A stretch of DNA of 64,000 bases, taken from assembly GCF_000720475.1 (NCBI RefSeq), contig NZ_JOAP01000034.1:16390-80389 (forward strand), written 5' to 3'. This DNA comes from Streptomyces aureocirculatus. Lineage in GTDB: Bacteria > Actinomycetota > Actinomycetes > Streptomycetales > Streptomycetaceae. This document shows positions 56,885 to 64,000 of this stretch, piece after piece. Under the pieces are notes generated by a model. The model made no database searches and had not been told where the DNA came from. It worked only from the letters and a program-made list of their open reading frames with translations. Numbering within the stretch: position 1 is the stretch's first letter; each line of letters opens with the position of its first letter. The position numbers were made by a program, and so were the translations under genes.

Positions 56885-58504
56885 ATGACGGAAAACAGCA
56901 CGCCGGACGATTCCTTTCATGTGTTCGACACCACGCTGCGCGACGGCGCACAGCGTGAGGGCATCAACCTGACCGTCGCGGACAAGCTGACCATCGCCCG
57001 GTACCTGGACGACTTCGGCGTGGGCTTCATCGAGGGCGGCTGGCCCGGCGCCAACCCCCGCGACACCGAGTTCTTCGCCCGGGCGGCGGCCGAGATCACC
57101 TTCAAGAACGCGCAGCTCGTCGCGTTCGGCGCCACCCGCAGGCCGAACGCCAAGGCAGCCGACGACCCGCAGGTCAACGCGCTGCTCACGTCCGGCGCCC
57201 CGGTCGTCACGCTGGTCGCCAAGTCGCACGACCGGCACGTCGAGCTGGCCCTGCGCACCACCCTCGACGAGAACGTCGAGATGGTCCGCGACACCGTCTC
57301 CTATCTGCGCTCCCAGGGCCGCCGGGTGTTCGTCGACTGCGAGCACTTCTTCGACGGCTACCGCGCCAACCCCGGCTACGCGAAGGCCGTGGTGCGCGCC
57401 GCCGCGGAGGCCGGCGCCGACGTCGTCGTGCTGTGCGACACCAACGGCGGCATGCTCCCCGCCCAGGTCCAGGCCATCGTCGCCACCGTCGCCGCCGACA
57501 CCGGCGCCCGGCTCGGCATCCACGCGCAGGACGACACGGGCTGCGCGGTCGCCAACACCCTCGCCGCCGTCGACGCGGGCGCCACCCACGTACAGTGCAC
57601 GGCCAACGGCTACGGTGAGCGCGTCGGCAACGCCAACCTGTTCCCGGTCGTTGCGGCCCTTGAGCTGAAGTACGACAAGCGGGTCCTGCCGCAGGGCGCC
57701 CTGCGGGACATGACCCGCGTCTCGCACGCCATCGCCGAGGTCGTGAACCTCGCCCCGTCCACGCACCAGCCCTACGTGGGTGTCTCCGCGTTCGCCCACA
57801 AGGCGGGCCTGCACGCCTCCGCCATCAAGGTCGACCCGGACCTGTACCAGCACATCGACCCCGAACTCGTCGGCAACCGCATCCGCATGCTGGTCTCCGA
57901 CATGGCGGGCCGCGCCTCCATCGAGCTCAAGGGCAAGGAGCTCGGCCTCGACCTCGGCGGCGACCGCGAACTGGTCGGCCGGGTCGTGGAGCGCGTCAAG
58001 GAGCGCGAACTGCGCGGCTACACCTACGAGGCGGCCGACGCGTCCTTCGAGCTGCTGCTCCGCGAGGAGCTGTGCGGACGGGACGGCGGCACCGGACCGC
58101 AGCAGTACTTCAGGACCGAGTCCTGGCGCGCCATCACCGAGGACCGCCCCGACGGCACGCACGCCAACGAGGCCACCGTGAAGGTGTGGGCCAAGGGAGA
58201 GCGCATCGTGGCGACGGCGGAGGGCAACGGCCCGGTCAACGCCCTCGACCGGGCCCTGCGCGTGGGCCTGGAGCAGATCTACCCGCAGCTCGCCAAGCTG
58301 GAGCTGGTGGACTACAAGGTCCGCATCCTGGAGGGCAAGCACGGTACGTCCTCCACGACCCGGGTGCTGGTCTCCACGGCGGACGGCGAGGGGGAGTGGT
58401 CCACGGTCGGGGTCGCGGACAACGTCATCGCCGCCTCCTGGCAGGCGCTGGAGGACGCGGTGACCTACGGTCTGTTGCGCGCGGGGGTCGAACCGGCCCC
58501 GTAA
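56885..58504 (+). CDS. cimA: Citramalate synthase
   Basis: Condenses pyruvate and acetyl-CoA to (R)-citramalate, opening the threonine-independent route to 2-ketobutyrate and isoleucine. 539 aa. The catalytic HMGL-like barrel has DTTLRDGAQREGI, GARLGIHAQDDTGCAVAN and the metal-binding HVQCTANGYGERVGNANL. The linker KAGLHASAIKVDPDLYQHID and the LeuA-type dimer/allosteric domain (ATAEGNGPVNALDRALR) are complete. The length and the second domain match citramalate synthase rather than standard LeuA or homocitrate synthase; the distinction is from memory. LeuB in this window can act later in the route. Confidence 0.92.
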   Translation: MTENSTPDDSFHVFDTTLRDGAQREGINLTVADKLTIARYLDDFGVGFIEGGWPGANPRDTEFFARAAAEITFKNAQLVAFGATRRPNAKAADDPQVNALLTSGAPVVTLVAKSHDRHVELALRTTLDENVEMVRDTVSYLRSQGRRVFVDCEHFFDGYRANPGYAKAVVRAAAEAGADVVVLCDTNGGMLPAQVQAIVATVAADTGARLGIHAQDDTGCAVANTLAAVDAGATHVQCTANGYGERVGNANLFPVVAALELKYDKRVLPQGALRDMTRVSHAIAEVVNLAPSTHQPYVGVSAFAHKAGLHASAIKVDPDLYQHIDPELVGNRIRMLVSDMAGRASIELKGKELGLDLGGDRELVGRVVERVKERELRGYTYEAADASFELLLREELCGRDGGTGPQQYFRTESWRAITEDRPDGTHANEATVKVWAKGERIVATAEGNGPVNALDRALRVGLEQIYPQLAKLELVDYKVRILEGKHGTSSTTRVLVSTADGEGEWSTVGVADNVIAASWQALEDAVTYGLLRAGVEPAP

Positions 58505-58654
58505 GGGGCGCGGGGAACTGCGCGGCCAGCCACAAGAAAGCCGCAGACGCGTCTGCCGAGCGAGCTGACAGACGCGTCTGCGGCTTTTCGTGCGCTGAGC
58601 GCGCCCACGCGGCGGAGCCGCACATCGAAACAGCCCCGTGCCCCTACGGGGCAC
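58505..58654. repeat. Intergenic repeat family A, copy 2
   Basis: Begins at the base after the cimA stop. It shares with copy 1 (19856-20036) the blocks GGGGCGCGGGGAACTGCGCG, CCAGCCAC, GCCGCAGACGCGTCTGCCGA, GCGGCGGAGCCGCA, and ATCGAAACAGCCCCG. It lacks the second outer arm. It ends in a small hairpin GTGCCCC/GGGGCAC (58638-58654). Confidence 0.88.
58537..58588 (+). terminator. 19-bp terminator of cimA inside repeat A
   Basis: Perfect 19-bp stem (58537-58555 with 58569-58587), 13-base loop, followed by TTTT overlapping the stem end. It would end transcription from cimA. Confidence 0.8.
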
Positions 58655-58684
58655 ATTCGGGGGCCGGAAGAGTTAGCGTGAAGT

Positions 58685-60064
58685 ATGAGGCCCACCAGGC
58701 AGGCGGCGTCATGGCTGGCCCTGGCTCTGTCCGGACTGCTCCTGGCCCTGGGCGCCACGCTCGCCGCGGCGCCCGGTGCCCAGGCCGCGACGGACGTCCA
58801 GGCGGTGGCCGACGCCTTGAAGAAGAACCCGGTGTACGTCGACGAAGCGGCATCCGCGCAGCTCCCCGCGGCGGAAGCGGACGCACTCGCCGACCGGATC
58901 GAGAAGGCGGGCAAACCGGTGTTCGTGGCGGTGCTTCCCGCCTCGTTCCCCGATCGCGACAACCTCTTCCGCGACCTGCGCACCGCCACCGGCATCACCG
59001 GCGTGTACGCCGTCCGCCTCGGCGACCGCTTCGACGCCAGGGCCGACGGCTCCGTGCTCTCGCGCAACGCGGTGCGGAACCTGTCCGCGCTGGTCCAGGG
59101 CGAGAGCGCGCAGACCCAGCTCGACCGGTTCGTCGACCAGGCACTCGCGCAGTCCTCCGGATCGGCCCCCGCCTCCTGGGGCGGCGCCGCGGGCGAGGAC
59201 GACGGGGCGCCCGTCGGGGCGCTGATCGGCGTCGGCGCGGTGGTGGTCGCGGGCGGCGCGGGCGCCTACACGATCGCCCGCCGCAAGCGCCGCAGGCACC
59301 ATGAGGAGCAGCGCGCGGCCCTGGAGAAGCTGCGGGTGGTGGTCGACGAGGACATCACCGCCTTCGGCGAGGAACTGGACCGGCTCGACTTCCACCCGGC
59401 GGAGGCAGGCGCGGACGACGCCATGCGCGCGGACTACGAACGCTCCCTCGACGCCTACGAGAAGGCCAAGTCGTTCATGGCGGCGGCCGAGCGCCCCGAA
59501 CAGGTCAGGGCCGTCACCCAGGCCTTGGAGGACGGCCGGTTCTCCCTGGCGCTGCTCGCCGCACGACGGGAGGGACGCCCCCTGCCCGAGCGTCGTGCCC
59601 CCTGCTTCTTCGACCCGCGGCACGGCCCCTCGGTGAAGGACGCCGAGTGGACCCCCGCCGGGGGCAGTACCCGGGAAGTGCCCGTGTGCGCCGCCGACGC
59701 GGTGCGCCTCGCCGACGGCGACGACCCGATGGCCCGCACCGTGACCACCGAGTCCGGCGACCGGCGCCCCTACTGGGAGGCCGGACCCGCCTACGGCCCC
59801 TGGGCGGGCGGCTACTTCGGCGGCGGCATGCTCCCTGGCCTCCTGCTCGGCACCGCGCTCGGCACGATGATGGCGAGCCCCGCCTACGCCGCGAGCTACG
59901 GCGCCGGGTACGGGGACTTCGGGCCCGGAGCGGGCTACGAGGGCGGCGACGTGTCCGGGGCGGACTTCTCACCGGGTGACTTCGGCGGCGGCGACTTCGG
60001 CGGGGGCGGCGACTACGGAGGCGGCTTCGGCGGCGGGGGCGACTTCGGGGGCGGCGGGTTCTGA
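58685..60064 (+). CDS. Exported membrane protein with Gly-rich tail
   Basis: 459-aa protein. Signal peptide (LALALSGLLLALGATLAAAP), then an extracytoplasmic domain (about 35-165) that resembles TPM-type domains (KPVFVAVLPASFPDRDNLFR). A membrane helix (VGALIGVGAVVVAGGAGAYT) is followed by a basic stop-transfer (RRKRRRHHE). A cytoplasmic helical domain follows, with a later hydrophobic segment (GGGMLPGLLLGTALGTMM). The C-terminus is a Gly/Asp/Phe repeat (GGGDFGGGGDYGGGFGGGGD). Function not known. Confidence 0.85.
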   Translation: MRPTRQAASWLALALSGLLLALGATLAAAPGAQAATDVQAVADALKKNPVYVDEAASAQLPAAEADALADRIEKAGKPVFVAVLPASFPDRDNLFRDLRTATGITGVYAVRLGDRFDARADGSVLSRNAVRNLSALVQGESAQTQLDRFVDQALAQSSGSAPASWGGAAGEDDGAPVGALIGVGAVVVAGGAGAYTIARRKRRRHHEEQRAALEKLRVVVDEDITAFGEELDRLDFHPAEAGADDAMRADYERSLDAYEKAKSFMAAAERPEQVRAVTQALEDGRFSLALLAARREGRPLPERRAPCFFDPRHGPSVKDAEWTPAGGSTREVPVCAADAVRLADGDDPMARTVTTESGDRRPYWEAGPAYGPWAGGYFGGGMLPGLLLGTALGTMMASPAYAASYGAGYGDFGPGAGYEGGDVSGADFSPGDFGGGDFGGGGDYGGGFGGGGDFGGGGF

Positions 60065-60193
60065 GGGGCGCCCTCGCGTTCGGGGGCGGATCCTGGGGGG
60101 TGCCCTCATGTCCGGGGGCAGCTCCTGGGGGGTGCCCTCACGTTCGGGGGCAGCTCCTGGGGGGTGCCTCACGTCCGGGGCGGCAGCTCCTGG
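60065..60193. repeat. 32-nt tandem repeats after the Gly-rich gene
   Basis: Four units (60065, 60097, 60129 and 60161) of about 32 nt, pattern GGGGTGCCCTCACGTTCGGG then GGCAGCTCCTGG, with a partial fifth. They fill the gap between two convergent genes. Confidence 0.9.
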
Positions 60194-60201
60194 GGGTGCC
60201 C

Positions 60202-60744
60202 TCAAGGCGCGGGGGTCCTGTGCGCGGGCAGTTCCCAGCGGCCCGAGTGCCCCGGCGGCAGCCCCAAGTCGTCGCGTACGGCGGCGTAGTACCCGGCGCG
60301 AGCGGCGCGCTGGCGGGCGAGCAGCGCCGTCCACGCGTCGGGGTCGCGCGTGCCGGCCCGCAGGAACCGCTCCATGGCGATCACGACGACCACCCACTCC
60401 CGCGCCTGCTCCACCACGGCCGCCGCACCGAGCAGCAGCAGCGCCTCGCCCGCCGGATCGCGGGCGTCGGCGGCCTCGGTGAGCAGCGGTTCGGCCTCGG
60501 CGGCGGACAGCGGGTGCGGGTGCGGGTCGTTGCCCTGGTGGGCGGCGATGCGGTACGTCAGGGTGACGTTCCGCTTCAGCACGCGCGCGTAGTCGCTGTA
60601 GACCGCGAGACGCCGCTCTTCCCAGCGGGACTCGCGCTCACGCCGGAAGCGGATCCGTTCGCCGCGCATCACCGCGACGTACGACCCCATGGCACCGATC
60701 ACCACGCCTATCAGGGCGGGCAGTTGAGAGAGGAACTCGGACAC
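60202..60744 (-). CDS. Small membrane-anchored protein
   Basis: About 180 aa. GTG 60744 is taken as start (MSEFLSQLPALIGVVIGAMG); the frame remains open further. One N-terminal membrane helix (LPALIGVVIGAMGSYVAV) is followed by a basic segment and a helical cytoplasmic domain (RERESRWEERRLAVYSDYAR). No known motif is seen. It lies 29 bases downstream of the YceI gene, though with its own start; the two may be co-transcribed. Confidence 0.75.
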   Translation of the reverse strand: MSEFLSQLPALIGVVIGAMGSYVAVMRGERIRFRRERESRWEERRLAVYSDYARVLKRNVTLTYRIAAHQGNDPHPHPLSAAEAEPLLTEAADARDPAGEALLLLGAAAVVEQAREWVVVVIAMERFLRAGTRDPDAWTALLARQRAARAGYYAAVRDDLGLPPGHSGRWELPAHRTPAP

Positions 60745-60773
60745 CGGCGAACGGTACCGCGCCCGCGGCAGGG

Positions 60774-61388
60774 TCAGACGGCGCTCTTGACCGCGGAGAT
60801 GTCGAAGGTGAGCTTGATCTTGTCGGAGACGAGGACGCCACCGGTCTCCAGGGCCGCGTTCCAGGTCAGACCCCACTCGGAGCGCAGGATCTCCGCCTTG
60901 CCCTCGAAGCCGACGCGCTCGTTGCCGAACGGGTCCTTGGCGGCGCCGTTGAACTCCAGGTCGATGGTCAGCGGTTTGGTGGTGCCGAGGATCGTGAGGT
61001 CGCCGGTGATGCGGAACTCGCCGCCGCCGAGTGCCTCGGCCTTGGTGGAGCGGAAGGTCATCTGCGGGAACTCGTCGGTCTTGAAGAAGTCCGCGCTCTT
61101 GAGATGGCCGTCGCGGTCCGCGTTGCCCGTGTCGATGCTGTCCATGGCGACGTCGAGGGTCGCCGACGACGCGGACGGGTCGCCGCCGTCCAGGTACAGC
61201 GCGCCGGTGAACTCCTTGAAGGAGCCCTTCACATTGGTGACCATCGCGTGCCGGGCGGCGAAGCCGATCGTCGTGTGCGCGGGGTCGAGGGCGTACTCGC
61301 CGGTCAGGGCCGTCAGGTCCGCAGCGGCCTCGGCGGGGGTGGCGGCGGTGGCGGTGGCGGTGTCTTCCTTGCGGCTGAAGAATCCCAT
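60774..61388 (-). CDS. YceI-family lipid-binding-like protein
   Basis: 204-aa protein with the YceI beta-barrel fold, which binds isoprenoid-like lipids in known members. ATG 61388 is preceded by GAGGAG on the minus strand. Typical sequence: YALDPAHTTIGFAARHAMVT, VKGSFKEFTGALYLDG, HLKSADFFKTDEFPQMTF, ITGDLTILGTTKPLTIDLEF and RVGFEGKAEI. It has no signal peptide, so it is likely cytoplasmic. Two short palindromes lie upstream. Confidence 0.93.
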   Translation of the reverse strand: MGFFSRKEDTATATAATPAEAAADLTALTGEYALDPAHTTIGFAARHAMVTNVKGSFKEFTGALYLDGGDPSASSATLDVAMDSIDTGNADRDGHLKSADFFKTDEFPQMTFRSTKAEALGGGEFRITGDLTILGTTKPLTIDLEFNGAAKDPFGNERVGFEGKAEILRSEWGLTWNAALETGGVLVSDKIKLTFDISAVKSAV

Positions 61389-61410
61389 GGCGTGCTCCTC
61401 GGCATGACTA

Positions 61411-61461
61411 GTTGAGTGTTCAACGAGTTCCACGGTAACGCTATCCAGTTCAATATTCAAC
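61411..61461. promoter_or_regulatory. Paired palindrome-like sites upstream of yceI
   Basis: GTTGAGTGTTCAAC (61411-61424, 5-bp arms) and GTTCAATATTCAAC (61448-61461) have the same 14-base frame and lie 37 bases apart. The first is 23 bases before the yceI start. A MarR- or TetR-like regulator is a possibility; none is encoded nearby. Confidence 0.45.
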
Positions 61462-61513
61462 ATCAAGCGGAGCGTGTCGAGGCGATTACGCGTCGAGTGC
61501 GAGTGGGTGCACG

Positions 61514-61626
61514 GCCGCATGAGGGGCGCGTTGCCGCGTGGGGGATGTGCAGCCGCATGGGGGACGCGTAGTCGCACGGGGGGCGCGCAGCCCATGGGGG
61601 ACGCGCAGCCGCATGGGTGCGCGCTA
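61514..61626. repeat. Six 19-nt tandem repeats
   Basis: Units start at 61514, 61533, 61552, 61571, 61590 (18 nt) and 61608. The consensus is close to GCCGCATGGGGGACGCGCA. They lie between the yceI promoter region and the operator of the next gene. Confidence 0.88.
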
Positions 61627-61726
61627 CCGCTGGGGGGGCCGTCGCACGGGGGAATCGGGCCAGGGGGCGTTCGGGGGTGGCCGGTCGGCCTGATCGGCGG
61701 CGGCGGGTTCGGGTTCCGCTTGGGGG

Positions 61727-61748
61727 CGTGGTGCCACGTATGGCACCA
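61727..61748. promoter_or_regulatory. Upstream operator half-site cluster
   Basis: CGTGG-TG-CCACG (61727-61738) overlaps the inverted repeat TGGTGCCA (61729-61736) / TGGCACCA (61741-61748). The same 8-mers recur in the main operator about 60 bases downstream. Confidence 0.6.
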
Positions 61749-61795
61749 TCGCGCATTCTCGCGCGAAACCACACTTCGCGTGGCGTTGCGGCTTG

Positions 61796-61825
61796 CTATG
61801 GCACCACTATGGTGCCATAGTGGTG
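61796..61825. promoter_or_regulatory. Overlapping palindromic operator
   Basis: Two perfect 11-bp inverted repeats overlap: CTATGGCACCA/TGGTGCCATAG (61796-61806 and 61810-61820) and CACCACTATGG/CCATAGTGGTG (61802-61812 and 61815-61825). It ends two bases before the ATG of the ribbon-helix-helix gene, so binding would block its translation start or transcription. Confidence 0.75.
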
Positions 61826-61827
61826 TC

Positions 61828-62361
61828 ATGAACCTCACGCCGTATGTCGCCCAACTCCGGCAGGAGCTCGCGATCGCCGCGGAGGCCGGAGGTGAGGACG
61901 CTCGCGCGATCGCCGAGCGTCTGATCGCGCCGCTTGAGTCGGCCACCCGGCTGACCATGCTGAATGTGCTGTCCGCGGCCATGGACGAGATTACCCGAGA
62001 CCTGGCCCCCGGCTCGGTCGACGTGCGGCTGCGCGGGGGCGACCCGGACTTCGTGGTGACGCCCGCGCCGACCGGCGAGGGCTTCGAGGGGCCCCCGATG
62101 GAGGTCCGCGCGGCCCGCCCCGCACCCGCCCCGGCGCCCGTCCCCGAGTCGGACGAGGGCGGCACGGCCCGGATCAACCTCCGGCTTCCGATGCACCTGA
62201 AGGCCCAGGCCGAGGAGGCCGCGGCCGCCGAGAGCCTGTCGGTCAACGCCTGGCTGGTCCGCACCGTCGCCGACGCCCTCAAGCAGGGCGACGCGAGCAG
62301 GCAGCCCGCGTCGCACGCCTCCCCGAGCGTCGGGAACAGCTTTACGGGATGGGCGCGCTAG
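61828..62361 (+). CDS. Ribbon-helix-helix (HicB-like) DNA-binding protein
   Basis: 177-aa protein. The N-terminal half is helical (YVAQLRQELAIAAEAGGEDA) with a pattern that ends in ITRDLAPGSVDVRL, a Pro/Ala linker follows, and the C-terminal ~40 residues (ARINLRLPMHLKAQAEEAAA, ESLSVNAWLVRTVADALK) match the ribbon-helix-helix fold of HicB/Arc-like regulators. No toxin gene adjoins it. ATG 61828 starts two bases after a dense palindrome, so self-repression is likely. The next gene follows after 114 bases on the same strand. Confidence 0.85.
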   Translation: MNLTPYVAQLRQELAIAAEAGGEDARAIAERLIAPLESATRLTMLNVLSAAMDEITRDLAPGSVDVRLRGGDPDFVVTPAPTGEGFEGPPMEVRAARPAPAPAPVPESDEGGTARINLRLPMHLKAQAEEAAAAESLSVNAWLVRTVADALKQGDASRQPASHASPSVGNSFTGWAR

Positions 62362-62475
62362 GGGCTTCGCGCCCGCGCGCAGCCACGCCGCCGCCCTGTC
62401 CGGATCCGGCCCGTACGGTCCACAGGACGCGTCGGGACGACGATCCGGACGACCCATCAGGATGAGGACAGCCCC

Positions 62476-63315
62476 ATGCCTACCTTCGACACCGCCAAGC
62501 CCGTCTACGCCACGGTGATCGTGGAGATCGGGTCGCTGCGGATCGCCGCCTCCGACCGCACCGACACCGTCGTCGAGGTGCGCCCCACCACCGAGTCCCG
62601 GCAGGCGGACGTGCGGGCCGCCGAGCAGACCCGGGTCGAGTGCTCCGGCGGCCGGCTCCTGGTGAAGGGCCCCAAGGAGCGCTCCCTGTTCAGCAAGGGC
62701 TCGTCCGTCGACGTGGAGATCCTGCTGCCCGAGGGTTCCCACCTCCAGGTGAACACCTCCATGGCCGACTTCAGCGCCGAAGGCCGCCTGGGGGAGTGCG
62801 AGGTGAAGACATCGGCCGGTGACATCCGGATCGACTGGGCGGGCTCCGCGCGCCTGCACACCGGGTACGGCCAGGTGGTGGTCGACCGCGCGGAGGGCCC
62901 CGTCGACGTCACCACCGCGTCCGGAGAGGTCCGGCTGCGTACGGTCGGCGGCACCGCCGTGGTCAAGAACTCCAACGGCCCGACGGAGATCGGCGAGGTC
63001 ACCGGCGACGTCCGCGTGAAGGCGTCGAACGGCACGATCACCATCGGCCGCGCCCACTCCGACGTCAACGTCAGAACGGCCAACGGCGGCATCAGCGTCG
63101 GCGAGGTGGTGCGCGGCACGGTCGTCCTGCAGACCGGCATGGGCGGCCTGGACATCGGCATCCGCGAGGGCACCGCCGCCTGGCTCGACGTACAGACCAA
63201 GGTCGGGGCGGTGCGGCAGGCGCTGGGCAGCTCCGAGGGGCCAGGGGACTCGGGGGAGACGGTTCAGGTGCGCGGGCGCACGGGGGCCGGGGACATCCTG
63301 ATCCACCGGGCCTGA
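62476..63315 (+). CDS. DUF4097-type repetitive beta protein
   Basis: 279-aa protein with the repeating short-strand pattern of DUF4097/adhesin-like beta-helices: TVVEVRPTTESRQADVRAAE, SLFSKGSSVDVEILLPEGSH, VNTSMADFSAEGRLGECEVK, TASGEVRLRTVGGTAVVKNS and KASNGTITIGRAHSDVNVRT. There is no signal peptide or membrane helix, so it is probably cytoplasmic. GAGGA precedes the start. It may share an operon with the ribbon-helix-helix gene. Function unknown. Confidence 0.85.
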   Translation: MPTFDTAKPVYATVIVEIGSLRIAASDRTDTVVEVRPTTESRQADVRAAEQTRVECSGGRLLVKGPKERSLFSKGSSVDVEILLPEGSHLQVNTSMADFSAEGRLGECEVKTSAGDIRIDWAGSARLHTGYGQVVVDRAEGPVDVTTASGEVRLRTVGGTAVVKNSNGPTEIGEVTGDVRVKASNGTITIGRAHSDVNVRTANGGISVGEVVRGTVVLQTGMGGLDIGIREGTAAWLDVQTKVGAVRQALGSSEGPGDSGETVQVRGRTGAGDILIHRA

Positions 63316-63779
63316 GGGGCCTCGGAACGCGCTTCCCGAACGCGCTTCCCGAGGCGTCACTGGGGGCCGTTTCCCGTCCCCCTCCGGTGGTCGGACGGTT
63401 GTCGGGCCCCGCCAATTCACCTGCCCCTCGCCAGCCGGAAGGTCCGTGGCCGTGCCGGTGACCGGTCGTGCGGATGCGACCCTGGCGGTGCCTGGGGTTC
63501 CGACCGATGGCCTGCGGCGACGGCGAAGGACCGCCGGGCGGTGTGGCGCCGCCTCCCGGACGGGCCGCGCGCGGCCCCAGGATGCGCGTCGGCTCCGGCC
63601 CGATGTGAGCGGACTCTCACTGGCGCCGATTGTGGAATCTCTACAGCCGCATGGGCCTCTGAGCAGTCACTTCGGCTGCATCCCCGAAGCATTCTGTCCG
63701 GGGGTGCCAGGAAAACGGTCCCGAGACTGTGCGGAGTCGACGGTCCGTTCTCCCCCTGGTCCTCCGTAAGGTCGAGAGC
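63316..63779. other. 464-bp gap before the carboxylase gene
   Basis: Begins with a weak hairpin (63319-63355) and a duplicated GAACGCGCTTCCC. The rest should hold the promoter of the carboxylase gene; I found no convincing -35/-10 pair. AAGGTCGAGAG directly before ATG 63780 is a suitable ribosome site. No ORF in this stretch looks coding. Confidence 0.5.
63319..63355 (+). terminator. Weak hairpin after the DUF4097 gene
   Basis: GCCTCGG (63319-63325) pairs with CCGAGGC (63349-63355); the 23-base loop contains a duplicated GAACGCGCTTCCC segment. No U-tract. Confidence 0.4.
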
Positions 63780-64000
63780 ATGACCGTTTTGGACGAAGCT
63801 GGATCTTCGGCGGGCGAGCCCGCGGACGCGCGGGGCCGAGTCGCCGAATTGGCGGAGATCCGCGCGCAGGCGCTTGCCGGACCCGGTGAGAAGGCGACCC
63901 GGGCGCAGCACGCCAAGGGCAAGCTGACGGCCCGCGAGCGGATCGCGCTGCTGCTGGACGAGGGTTCGTTCCAGGAGGTCGAGCAGTTGCGCAGGCACCG
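63780..64000 (+). CDS. Acyl-CoA carboxylase beta (carboxyltransferase) subunit, 5' part
   Basis: First 73 codons of a biotin-dependent carboxyltransferase that transfers CO2 from biotin to acetyl-/propionyl-CoA to make malonyl-/methylmalonyl-CoA. The start MTVLDEAGSSAGEPADARGR and the family sequence HAKGKLTARERIALLLDEGS (then FQEVEQ) are diagnostic. The gene continues beyond the window. By gene order it corresponds to the accB beta subunit that precedes accE in S. coelicolor (from memory), and so feeds fatty-acid and polyketide precursor supply. Confidence 0.92.
   Translation, partial: MTVLDEAGSSAGEPADARGRVAELAEIRAQALAGPGEKATRAQHAKGKLTARERIALLLDEGSFQEVEQLRRH

Larger units (their letters stand above)
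61389..61827. other. 439-bp divergent region yceI / ribbon-helix-helix gene
   Basis: Contains palindromes for yceI (61411-61461), 19-nt tandem repeats (61514-61626) and the operator cluster (61727-61825). No gene is believed here; the Gly/Arg-rich ORFs in this stretch result from the repeats. Confidence 0.6.

Noticed and set aside
63417..63998. Minus-strand ORF overlapping the carboxylase gene start
   Set aside because: Antisense to a clear carboxyltransferase N-terminus and its promoter; no ribosome site or family match.

Overview
The window is a chromosomal segment of a high-GC actinobacterium, almost certainly a Streptomyces. The evidence is the very high GC with GC-rich third codon positions, frequent GTG starts, four-base ATGA/GTGA overlaps, and a gene order recalled from the core chromosome of the genus: ligA, rmdB, gatCAB, cdgC, ilvBNC, serA, pruA, leuB, ilvE, a urease paralogue, cimA and an acyl-CoA carboxylase beta gene. 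These assignments come from motifs and remembered family features, not from a database search.

Layout. 1-9.9 kb: the 3' part of ligA, a GGDEF-EAL membrane protein (rmdB) with a long Gly/Ala repeat tract, and the gatC-gatA-(small membrane protein)-gatB operon for Glu/Asp-tRNA amidation, closed by an 18-bp hairpin. 10-20.3 kb: exported phospholipase C, MMPL exporter, RimJ/L-type acetyltransferase, an acidic membrane protein, a 59-aa protein and a LAL/LuxR regulator. 20.4-27.8 kb: lipoprotein sugar dehydrogenase, aldo/keto reductase divergent from a 2-hydroxyacid dehydrogenase, then cdgC. 27.8-33.7 kb: ilvB-ilvN-ilvC behind a leader-peptide attenuator, then serA. 33.8-37.9 kb: a PucR-family regulator divergent from the two-step proline catabolic genes. 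37.8-42.9 kb: alpha/beta hydrolase, nitroreductase, a PgsA-like/CdsA-like/PlsC phospholipid operon, and an AAC(2')-type acetyltransferase. 43-47.5 kb: small ORF, secreted metallophosphoesterase, leuB, ilvE. 47.6-52.8 kb: decayed permease, two candidate operators, fused UreA-UreB, UreC paralogue, agmatine deiminase and TetR. 53-56.6 kb: three tandem secreted beta-propeller paralogues. 56.6-58.5 kb: cimA behind a second leader-peptide attenuator. 58.6-64 kb: Gly-rich membrane protein, small membrane protein, YceI protein, a ribbon-helix-helix protein with a dense palindromic operator, a DUF4097-type protein, and the start of a carboxylase beta subunit.

How the genes fit together. Branched-chain amino-acid synthesis dominates: ilvBNC, leuB, ilvE and cimA (which opens the threonine-independent isoleucine route). 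Both ilvB and cimA sit behind short ORFs rich in Leu/Val/Ile followed by a U-tract terminator, so the two loci probably sense the same charged tRNAs. Two c-di-GMP enzymes lie in the window: one keeps all visible EAL residues but has no I-site, the other keeps GGDEF and the I-site but has a degenerate EAL. The most unusual locus is the urease paralogue. It has lost the flap cysteine, carries no nickel-accessory genes here, and is joined to agmatine deiminase and a TetR regulator, which suggests a ureido or guanidino substrate other than urea.

Non-coding structure is rich: two dispersed intergenic repeat families (A with two copies, B with three), several tandem repeats with periods of 9 to 51 nt, and several palindromic operator candidates. 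No rRNA, tRNA, CRISPR array, transposase, phage gene or replication origin was seen.
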